A stretch of DNA of 64,000 nucleotides. Origin: Bacteroidota bacterium (GTDB lineage Bacteria; Bacteroidota; Bacteroidia; Bacteroidales; FEN-979). Below the pieces are notes generated by a model. The model made no database searches, was not told the DNA's origin, and saw only the letters and a list, made by a program, of their open reading frames with translations. The translations under genes and the position numbers were made by a program. Position 1 is the stretch's first letter, and each line of letters begins with the position of its first letter. Shown one piece after another: positions 43,212-54,300 of the stretch. The stretch covers positions 1 to 64,000 of the forward strand of contig JAPLDH010000072.1 of NCBI GenBank assembly GCA_026391355.1. Direction: 5' to 3'.

Positions 43212-44686
43212 TGGAGACCATTGTATTTTCTTCGATCAAGTCGTCGCTCTGCCTGGTTTTATTATTCCCGGTCTATTATATGCTACTACGGAAGGAGACA
43301 TTCTACCGGATAAAGCGGTTCATCCTTCTCGGGATTATCAGCGTTTCCGTGGTTCTGCCATTTATGAAGATCCCGGTCAAAGAGGTGACCGTCGTGAATT
43401 ACCGGATTCAGCAATTAGAGGAGAGAATTGTTCAGAATCCTTTTCAATTCCCTGAGAATCAGCCAAGAATTGTATCCATTCCGGATGTTCACATTAGCTG
43501 GACTATTTCCCCGGTCAGTACAGTCTTTCTTTTCGGTTTTATTTTCCAGATCGTAGTTTTGGTTCTCTCATCGATTCGTATCATCAGGCTGATCAGGACG
43601 GGTAGGAGGGTTATCCACGGCTCCCATTCAATCATCCTGGTGCGTGATGGAATATCGCCATTCAGTTTCGGGAGGTGTATAATCATTTCTGAAAAAGATT
43701 ATGAGTTGCATGGCAGGGAGATACTGATCCATGAGAAGATGCACCTGGCTCAGATGCATGGGATCGACCTCGTCCTGGCAGAATTGTTCCTCATGATGAA
43801 TTGGTATAACCCTGTTGCATGGTTACTGATGCGTGAGATCAGGATGAATCATGAATTCGAGGCCGATCGTTCCGTGATCCGGGAGGGTCTTGATGAAACC
43901 GACTATCAACTGCTTCTCGTGAGGTCAGCCACAAATAATCACCATCTTTCACTTGCCAACCATTTTAATCAAAGTAAAATCAAAACCCGTATCACCATGA
44001 TGAACAAAACCAAATCCAGCCGTTGGGCCGGCATGAAAACACTGCTTTTCATCCCCCTTATCATCCTTATGCTCCAGGTATTCGCCCGTCCCGAACTGTT
44101 AAAACCGGTTACCCCGGCAATTGATAATGATAACAGCAAATACCTTGTCCTTGATAAGGAACAATTGAAAATCATTGGCCTCGAATGCACTGAAAAAGGC
44201 GTCTTTTATTTCAACAACAACCCCAGGTGGAAAGAAGACCATAAGAAATACCCGGTACTCTGCCTATACCTTACCAATGATGATTATTGTAACAGCCTCC
44301 TGATTGAAAAGCCTTCCCTTCGTGCTGAAGTCAGAACCAAGACTAATGGGACTCTGTGGAATATGACGGCATCGAACCACGATTACTATCCGGTACTGGT
44401 CACTTCCTATGCCGGGCACCCCACATATGATGCCTACCGGGCACATTATGACAGCACTTATAAGCTGTTGCCGGTGCAGATCCGGATGGCTGACCTGAAA
44501 CTCAAGTCGCGGAAAGATACCATGGTCATCTGGTTCAAACCAACAGAGTCACTCAGGATGGACCTTGCCCCTGTTGTCAATATTGATAGTTATCTTCAGG
44601 CGCCGGACCCAAAGGCACTCGGGCCAATGCCGGTTCCGCCGAAGTTACCCCCTGCTCATAATCAAAAGAAGAAAGGGAAAAAATAA
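43208..44686 (+). CDS. BlaR1/MecR1-like M56 membrane metallopeptidase
   Basis: The product is 492 residues. Membrane helices lie at about 7-24, 37-55 and 100-122 and around 275-292 (GMKTLLFIPLIILMLQVFA). Between them is the zinc motif IHEKMHLAQMH (H-E-K-M-H near residue 175) with NHEFEADRSVI as the third-ligand segment; together they mark peptidase family M56. The C-terminal about 190 residues face the periplasm and carry no penicillin-binding serine motif that I can see, so the signal is probably not a beta-lactam bound covalently. In a BlaI/BlaR pair the protease releases the repressor. The tail is rich in Pro and Lys. Confidence 0.85.
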   Translation: MMETIVFSSIKSSLCLVLLFPVYYMLLRKETFYRIKRFILLGIISVSVVLPFMKIPVKEVTVVNYRIQQLEERIVQNPFQFPENQPRIVSIPDVHISWTISPVSTVFLFGFIFQIVVLVLSSIRIIRLIRTGRRVIHGSHSIILVRDGISPFSFGRCIIISEKDYELHGREILIHEKMHLAQMHGIDLVLAELFLMMNWYNPVAWLLMREIRMNHEFEADRSVIREGLDETDYQLLLVRSATNNHHLSLANHFNQSKIKTRITMMNKTKSSRWAGMKTLLFIPLIILMLQVFARPELLKPVTPAIDNDNSKYLVLDKEQLKIIGLECTEKGVFYFNNNPRWKEDHKKYPVLCLYLTNDDYCNSLLIEKPSLRAEVRTKTNGTLWNMTASNHDYYPVLVTSYAGHPTYDAYRAHYDSTYKLLPVQIRMADLKLKSRKDTMVIWFKPTESLRMDLAPVVNIDSYLQAPDPKALGPMPVPPKLPPAHNQKKKGKK

Positions 44687-44731
44687 TATCTCTGGCGTAT
44701 CTATCTTATATCCGCAAATCCTGCCAACAAG

Positions 44732-44968
44732 ATGATCACACTGAAGTACATTCCGGAGAACCTGAAGGAGGATACATTGGGCTGGGACAAATTAGTGCAT
44801 ATCCTGAAACCAGGCCAGGTAAGTCAACAACCTTATATCCTGGACCCGAACGACCTGCAACTGGGTGCCCTCTTCGACCGGATGATGATGAACGATATTC
44901 ATTTCTGGAAACTGGAGAATGGCAGTTATCTGCTTTCAAACCAGAAGCTGATCCATGCGAATAAATGA
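44732..44968 (+). CDS. small hypothetical protein
   Basis: The product is 78 residues, 45 bases after the M56 peptidase gene on the same strand. It has no signal peptide, membrane segment or motif that I recognise; it starts MITLKYIPENLKEDTLGWD and contains LDPNDLQLGALFDRMMMND. It may belong to the BlaI/BlaR operon. It could also be a chance frame, though its composition looks coding. Confidence 0.4.
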   Translation: MITLKYIPENLKEDTLGWDKLVHILKPGQVSQQPYILDPNDLQLGALFDRMMMNDIHFWKLENGSYLLSNQKLIHANK

Positions 44969-45332
44969 GGATTGAACAGTTAACCTGACATTTTCTAGTC
45001 CATTCCTTACCAGCTCTGAACTCGATGAACAGGCCGGTTCCGGGTTTTTCAAACACCCTGATCAATATCATGTTTTTTTTATGGTGGGAGCATCAAATAT
45101 GATAATTTAATATATTTGTATCAGGAGCTTGCCCATAGAAACTTGTTAACAAGCAATTGATACTTCCTTATCTTCATGTATTTTCAGCAGATCAGAAGCT
45201 CCGGCAATAAATGCAGGAATAATAACAAATTTCTATCCTGCTATTTTCATAATGTTGTATTCCTTCCAAATGAAATTAAACTGTACATTTGTTATTAAAC
45301 CGATAAAAACAAAACCCCCTATACTTGTGAAT
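44969..45332 (+). other. gene-free leader region before the giant T9SS gene
   Basis: No gene is visible. TATATTTG at 45111-45118 matches TAnnTTTG and would give an untranslated leader of about 200 bases before the ATG at 45333. A weaker box, TATACTTG (45320-45327), lies directly before that ATG. No riboswitch fold was recognised. Confidence 0.4.
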
Positions 45333-48300
45333 ATGAAAAAAATCTACATTCTTTTGCTGCTTTCTGCAGGAATTCTGATCTGGGCTGACGCCATTGCACA
45401 AGCTCCATATTGTACTCCTGCTTATACGACGGGATGCACGTCGGGTGACGGATTGACGTTATTTCAACTGAATTCAATCAAGCAGACGATTGCATGTGAC
45501 GGGTCGCCAAATACCTGGTACCACGATTATACGGCAACAACTACCAGTTTGTTGATAAATGGATCCAATCAATTTGTGGTTACTCCCGGGGCCAACAACA
45601 CATATGTGGCTGCCTGGATTGACTTCAACGATGATAATGTATTCGATCCGGTAACAGAATTAATGGAGGTAGTATCCTGTCCTTTGGCCGGAAGTATGTA
45701 TGTTACCACATTTAATTTACCTTCAGGTTCTACACCTGGAACACACCGGTTAAGGTTCCGTACAAATACGGGAAGTGTTCCATCTGATGCTTGTAGCAGT
45801 CTTGTTTACGGTAATTCAGCCGACTTTACCGTTTTTGTATCAGACCCATTAACCGGAACCAAAAGTGTACCTGGCGATTATCCGACAATTGCCGGTGCAA
45901 TAGCAAGTCTGAACGTTCTGGGTGTTGGCACGGGAGGTGTTACTTTTAATATCGCTGCCGGTTATACTGAAACATTTGCTTCTCCCACTGCCGGATACAT
46001 TACCACAAATACTGGGACCTTAAGCAACCAGATCATATTCCAAAGATCCGGCACCGGTGCCAATCCTTTAATAACGGCGCCCACGGGAATTGGAACTATG
46101 GATGCCATTATCTGTTTTAAAGGTGTCAGCTATATCACCTTTGATGGTATTGACCTCCGGGAGAATCCCGCGAATACAAACGGGACTACCTGGATGGAAT
46201 GGGGATATGCCCTGCTGAAATCAGTTACCATTCCTGCATCTGTCGTACAGGGGTCCCAGTATAACACCATTAAGAACTGTACGATTACTTTGAATAAGGC
46301 CAATGTCGGGAATACTTCCGGAACCTACTATTCCTGCGGCATCTATTCAAATAACCATACTACTGCATCCATCACACAACTGAGCGTTACTGCTGTTTCA
46401 GGCCAGAATTCAAACAATAAGTTTTACGGGAATACCATCCAGAACTGCAACTCAGGGATGTATATTTACGGGTATAACGCTTCCTCTCCGTACACCTATT
46501 ATGACCAGAATAATGACATCGGGTCAGTAGCAGGAAATACGATACAAAATTACGGCAGTTCCGCCTCCGTGGGGAGTTATGGTTATCCATACGGGATCTA
46601 CGCGAATTACCAGAATGGATTGCAGATCGCAAATAACAATATCACCAGCGGAAGCGGGATCACGGTGTATGTTTATGGGATCTATACGCCAAGTGGCACC
46701 TATTCAAGTATCAGTATCTATGGAAATACCGTTACCCACACCGGTGCCGGTCCTACCTACGGCATGTATGGAATTTACAACGGCATGGGAAGCTTAACTA
46801 CCGGCAACATCATAAGCATTCATGACAACAACGTCGTTAATTGTTCTTACCCTTCGGCAACAAGTGCCATATTTTACGGGATCTATAATTCAGGAACTGC
46901 AACCACGATGAATATTAACGGAAACCTTGTCGACCATAATATAATTGGCGGATCAGCTACCACTTACCTTTTATACTCTTCAAGCTCGTCAGGTTCCACC
47001 CTGAATGTTTACAATAACACCATTTCCAATAACCAGCGGAACGGCAGCGGCTACAATGGTTCAACTACTTTATACTGTCTGGATTTAAGTGTCAGTGGGA
47101 TCACCAGCATACATGACAACCAGGTTTTCAGCAACTCCGTTCCGAATATTTCAGGTTCTTACTCAGCCAGTATTTATTCAATTTACGCAACCAGTTCATC
47201 TACCCAGCAAACCATTTATAACAACGTCATCCACGACCAGACAATCGGCGGGACAAACACAACCTCAAATACCATTTACGGTATCTACCATTCAACAAGC
47301 TCAACAGGAAGTCATAGTGTTTATAACAATACGATATTTAATCTTTCCTATACCGGGTCATCGACGGGATATTGCAGCGGATACGGTGTTTACAGCGGCG
47401 GGGGAACCAATACGGATATCTATAATAACAAGGTGTACGGGATTAGCCTGACGGGAACAAGTTCAATGTATTCCGGGATGATCATCGCTTCCGGAACTAC
47501 TGTCAACGTGTACAACAACTACATCTATGATATTAAAACAACCGCATCCACCCGGGTGACCGGTGCGATTTACGGCATTAATGTTGCAAATCCGACCTAT
47601 GTGAATTTATATTATAATACCGTTTACCTGAATGCAACGAGCACATCATCCACCACTTTTGGCACATCAGGAGTGATTGCGTCAACATCACCCACCCTGG
47701 ATATGCGGAACAACATCATTATCAACACCTCCTCCTGCACCGGATCGGGGTATTTAACAGTTGCATACCAGCGCAATTCAACGACCCTGACCACCTATGC
47801 CGCTACCTCCAACAACAATGATCTCTATGCCGGAACACCGTCGGCTACAAACCTGATCTATTATGATCCTTCCAACAGCATCCAGACGCTGGCTGCCTAC
47901 AAAACGCTGGTTTCTCCGAGGGATGCCGCTTCCATTACGGAGATGCCCCCGTTCGTGAGTACCGCCCCAACGTATAACCTCCACCTCCAGACGAGTGTTC
48001 CAACCGATTGCGAAAGTGGCGGAACGATGGTATCAACTCCCATATCCATCACCACGGACTGGGATGGAAACCAACGTTATCCCAATACCGGTTATCCTGA
48101 TAATCCGGGGTATGCTGCCGGAAATCCGGATATTGGCGCCGACGAATTTGGAGGTACAGGCAACACTCCCGTAATCCATGTTGCCGGAACCTTTACAATC
48201 CCCGGTACAACTTATCCTACCATAGCATCCACCATCAACGCCATCAATACCTATGGAGTCGGAATCGGGGGTGTAACCTTTAATGTCAACGCCGGTTATG

Positions 48301-51300
48301 CAGAAACCTTCACTTCTTCAACTGCAGGGTACATCACAACCAACACTACTTCAGCAACCATGCAGGTTATCTTTCAGAAATCCGGTATTGGTGCCAATCC
48401 TTTAATAACTGCACCTGCAGGAGCGGGAACCAGGGATGCCATTATATGTTTTAATGGTGTCAGGTATGTTACCTTCGACGGCATTGACCTGCAGGAGAAC
48501 TCCGCTAATACGAACGGAACCACCCGGATGGAATGGGGATATGCCCTGCTGAAACTCTCAGGTACCCAGGGATCGCAATACAATACCATAAAGAACTGCA
48601 CCATCACGCTCAATGCAGCCAATGTCGGGAATACTTCGGGAACCTGCTATTCCTGTGGGATCTATGCAAACAACCATACCACATCAAGCATCACACAACT
48701 GACGGTCATTACAGCTTCCGGCCAGAATTCCAATAATAAGTTTTACGGGAATACCATTCAGAACTGCAACGGGGGAATTTATCTTTATGGATATAATGCC
48801 TCCTCTCCTTACACCTATTATGACCAGAATAACGATATTGGGTCAGTAACGGGGAATACAATACAAAATTACGGAAGTTCCGCTTCGGCGGGAAGTTATG
48901 GCTATCCTTACGGGATCTATGCAAATTACCAGAATGGATTGCTGATTGCCAACAATTACCTTACCTGCGGAACAGGGATAACCACGAATGTTTACGGGAT
49001 CTATACAGGCACAGGGACCTCCTCCGGCATCAGTTTTTCTGGAAATGTCGTAACGCTGACATGCGCAGGAACTACCGGGAGTATGTATGGCATTTATAAC
49101 GGGATCGGCAGTACCCCTGCAGGTAATACAGTCACCATCAATAATAACAGCGTGAAAAACTGCACCTATTCCTCCGCAACAAGTGCAGTATTTTATGGAA
49201 TTTATAATGCCGGAACAGCAGCGACGATCAATATCAATGGGAACCGTCTCGACAATAATGTAATAGGCGGATCTGCTAATCTGTATCTGTTGTACTCGAC
49301 CTCCGCCACAGGCTCCACAGTAAATGTGTACAATGACACGGTTTCAAATAACCAGCGAACGGGAGGTTACAATGGTTCAACCACTATGTACTGTTTTTCT
49401 ATTGAAGGGGGCACTGCAGTGAGTTCTTCCATACACGATAACCAGATCTTCAATAACTCGGTTTCCGGTCTTTCAGGCAGTAATGGTGCCACTATTTATT
49501 CACTCTCTCCCATGCTGATATCCACGACCGGGTCTGTTTACAATAACATCATTCATGACCAGTCGATAACCGGTTCAAATACCTCTTACGTACATATGTA
49601 TGGCATCTATCAATATCGCACCGCAGGGACAGGGAATTACAACGTTTATAATAATACGATTTATAATCTTTCCTACACGGGGTCATCAACAGGATATGGT
49701 TATGGTGAGGGAGTCTTTACCATTAATGGAGCAACAACCAATATCTATAATAACAAGATATATGGAATGATCCTCACCGGTACAGGCGCAGAAGGCACAG
49801 GTATTTACATCGGTTCGGGATCGACTGTCAATGTATATAATAACTACATTTATGATATCAATACACCTTCCTCCACAAGTTTGTATGCCGTAAATGGAAT
49901 TTATATCAACTCTCCGAACACATGTAATCTTTATTATAACACCATTTTCCTCAATGCCGTAAGTTCGTCAACCACTACCTTTGGAACAGCAGGAGTATAT
50001 GCATATACAACGCCTTCGCTTGATATGCGGAATAATATCATAATAAACACCTCGTCCTGTGCGGGAGGAGGATATTTAACGGTTGCTTACCAGCGAAATA
50101 CTGCCGATCTCACAACCTATGCTGCAACATCAAATAATAATGATCTTTATGCGGGAACACCCTCTGCTACTAACCTGATCTATCAGGATACCTGGTTCAG
50201 TGTTCAAACGCTGGCAGAATATCAAACGCGCGTTTCTCCAAGGGATGCCGTTTCAATTACGGAGATGCCCCCGTTTGTAAGCCCGGCCGCACCGTATGAC
50301 CTCCATATCAATACAACCGTACCCACATTCTGTGAGAGTGGCGGTACCATTGTTTCGTCCCCGGTTTCCATCACCACCGACCAGGATGGAGATGCCCGGT
50401 ATCCCAATCCGGGGTTTCCTGATAATATCTCCTCTCCGGCAATTGCTCCCGATATCGGGGCGGATGAATTCGACGGATTAAGGCAGGATAATATCCCACC
50501 CGCTATTGTTTTTACACCTTTTCTGAATACCTCTTCCACGGCACCGAGAACACTTACAACTACCATAAGCGATGCGAGTGGCGTACCGGTAACAGATCCC
50601 GGCTTACCGAGGCTTTACTGGAAGAAATTTGCAGCGGGCTCCTGGAACAGCGCTATCGCCGTTCATGGCACCGGCAGCACCTATACATTTACTTTCGGAG
50701 GGGGGCTGATGCTGAATGATTCTGTTTATTATTATGTCGTTGCGCAGGATACCCCACCGGCTTATCTCAGCATAAATGTAACGTCAAATCCTCCCGGCGG
50801 TTCCGGGTACACGGCCAACCCGCCTGCCTGCAGCACGCCTCCGCCTGCATCTTCCCTTTATGCCTATAAAATTGTCGGCACCATTTGCGGCACCTTCGAT
50901 GTTGGTGTTGCAAGCCCCTACTATACTACCCTGACTGCAGCCATTGCAGACCTGAATAACAAGGAGATCACCTGCCCGGTAACATTTATACTTACGGATG
51001 CAGCCTATTCTTCGGAAACATTCCCGATCATCATCAATACAAATGCAGGTTCAAGCGCAACAAATACGGTTACTATAAAACCTGCTACTGGGGTATCCCC
51101 GGTTATTTCCGGGTCATCCGCCACAACCCTCCTGAAATTTAACCAGGCAAGCTATATGACGATCGATGGATCCAACAGCGGGGGAACCGATCAGAGCCTG
51201 ACTTTCTCAAATACAATTACTTCCGGAAACAATGCGGTCATCTGGGTGGGCAGCAACGGAACAGGAGCGGGATCAGATTTCATTACTGTCAAAAATTGTA

Positions 51301-54300
51301 ACATTGCCAATGGATATAATTCCTCAGATCCAGGCAGAGTATGCTGGGGGGTCATTGCAGGATCCGGTTCGACCCTCGGTGATGCCGGTGATGACAACGA
51401 CAACCTGACTCTTCAGAACAATAGCGTAAGCAAAGCGTTTATCGGTATCTGGGCAGAGGCAAATGCCACCGGGTTGCTCGACAACCTCCAGATCGTGGGT
51501 AACACCGTGGGATCATCTGCTGCCGGCAGTTATATCGGGCAGGGCGGGATCATTGTGGCCAGCGCAACCGGGGCGCTCATCTCCGGGAATACTGTTTTTA
51601 ATATTTTAACAAATGTAAACAACCCTGTCGGGATTACCATTTCAACTGGCGTTGTTTCTTCCGTCATCAGCAAAAACAGTATCCATGATATCAGCTACTA
51701 TGGTAACAGCGGCTGGGGCACCTATGGATTGTATATCAGCACAGGGAATACTGCAAGTAACCTTACCATTGCCAATAATCTCATTTACAGGATCCAGGGA
51801 TATGGTGATTCATATATATATTGGTCTCTGATTGGTATGTATACGGATCAGACGACAGGTGGTTTGAACATCTGGGATAATTCTGTTTACATGAACGGGA
51901 ACCTGACTAATAACGTGGCAACCCTCACAGCAGCAGTTCTTCTTTATTCCTCAATAAATAATGACATGAGGAACAATATCTTCATGAACTCGATGGTAAA
52001 TACCATGAATACATCGTCTAAAAATTATGCAATCTATATAACCGCATTTTCTTACTATTTTCCACATAATGATTATAATGATTATTTCCCGGGCGGCACG
52101 CAGGGAGTTCTGGGATATATTTCGGGAACAGATAAAAACACACTTGCTGACTGGAGAGCTACCACGGGACAGGAGGTACACTCCATCAGTGCAGATCCTT
52201 TGTTTAATTCCACCAATAATTTACGACCATTACCCGGTTCGCCGGTGGTTGCCGCAGGCACTCCCCTTGCAGGGATCAGTGACGATTACACAGGTTACCC
52301 CAGGAGCCTCATTTCACCATCCATTGGTGCATATGAGCAGGGGTTGGATGTCACCCCTCCTTTAGTCAGTTACACTCCTTTGCCCAATACACTTTCATTA
52401 ACGCAACAAACACTGACCACAAACATTACGGATATTTCAGGTGTTCCCATCACCGGATCGGGATTACCGGCGCTTTACTGGAAGATCAATAAAGCCGGGT
52501 CATGGAATGTTTACACCGCATCTTATGGCGGAGGCAATACCTATACATTTACTTTCGGTGCCGGGGTGTCTTCAGGGGATACCGTTTTCTACTATATTGC
52601 CGCGCAGGATAATGCCACTATCATAAACGTAGGGGCCAGTCCTTCTGCAGGCGCATCAGGACCTTCTTATAATCCACCTGCGTTCTCCACTCCCCCCGCC
52701 TCGCCGAATTATTACGTTATAATGCAATATATCCCCGGAGGAGATTTCAGGATCGGTGGAACAGGCACAACGCCGGCTCCCGGCTGCACCTTCGTGGATC
52801 TTACCGCAGCATTCAATTATCTGGCTGCAAAATATTTATCGGGACCGGTCACACTGATCCTGACATCCTATTACAACTCAGCGGAAGAGGATGCTTTCCC
52901 TGTGACCATTAATCCCCTCTATGGAGCAAGCCTGGCTAATACCATCATTATTAAACCGGATGCTGGTGTCACGACTGCCATTGCCGGTACTTCTTTATCT
53001 TCCGTACTGAAGCTTAGCGCGGCTGCCTATGTCACGATTGACGGTTCGAATAATGGCACAGCTTCCAGGGATCTTAGCATCATCAATAATTCCACGGCCG
53101 GAAATACTGCGTCCGTCTGGATTGCCAGTCAGGGTACGGGGGCAGGCACAAACCATGTCACCATCAGAAACTGTAACATTGCCAATGGGTTCAATACTCA
53201 GGGATCATACGGGATTTTCGCCGGGTCTGCTTCGGCAATTGGCACCTCAGGTGATGACAATGACAACCTGACCCTTCAGAACAACAATATCAGCAAAGCT
53301 TATATCGGTATCTGGACACAGGCAAATGCCACTGGATTGCTCGACAATCTCCAGGTGGTTGGTAATTCAGTGGGATCTTCAACTGCCGATAACTATATCG
53401 GTCATAATGGGATCATGGTAGCATATGCAACAGGTGCACTTATTACACAAAATACTATCTTTAATATCATTACTTCTGCACATACACCTGTCGGGATGAC
53501 AATTTCCACCGGAGTTGTGAATTCTGTCATCAGTAAAAATAACATCAATAACATTACATACACAGGTTCTGATAATTGGGGACCCTGGGGTATTTATGTG
53601 AACACAGGGAATGCTGCCAGTAACCTGACATTTGCGAACAATGTGATCGGGGTAATTGGTGGAGACGGCTATTATTATTTTTATGACTCTTCGCCTGTAG
53701 GCATGTATTTCGATGGTGTAACCGGAGGATTGAACATTTATTATAATTCGGTTTACATGAGCGGGAACCTGACATACTCCGGAGGAACCATCACCACCGC
53801 TATTCTTTTTTATACCTCTACTATTACCAATATTGACCTGAGGAATAATATTTTCATGAACTCGATTGTCAATACCATGAACACATCTGCCAAAAACTAC
53901 GACATCTATTCATCATCACCCGCTGCAAGTTTCACGCAGATCGATTATAATGACTATTTCCCAAGTGGAACGCAAAGCGTTTTAGGATATATGGGGGGAG
54001 CAGATAAATTGACACTTACTGCCTGGAGAACTGCGACAGGTAAGGATGTTCACTCGCTCAGTGTCGATCCTCAGTTTTTCACAACCACCGATCTTCATAC
54101 ACTTCGTCCTGAATTGGACCATACCGGGATTGCGATTTCCGGGATCACAACAGACTTTTCCGGTATCACCCGTTTTGACCCGCCGGATATCGGGGCCTAT
54201 GAACAACCCCAGGCAACCTCACTTCCGGCAACTTCAATCCTTCAGGGAAGCGCTTACCTGAACGGGATCATTAACGCTTGCAACCAGAGCGGTAATGCAT

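Noticed and set aside
45252-45332. Upstream start of the giant T9SS gene
   Set aside because: It would bury the signal peptide 27 residues inside the protein, so secretion would fail.
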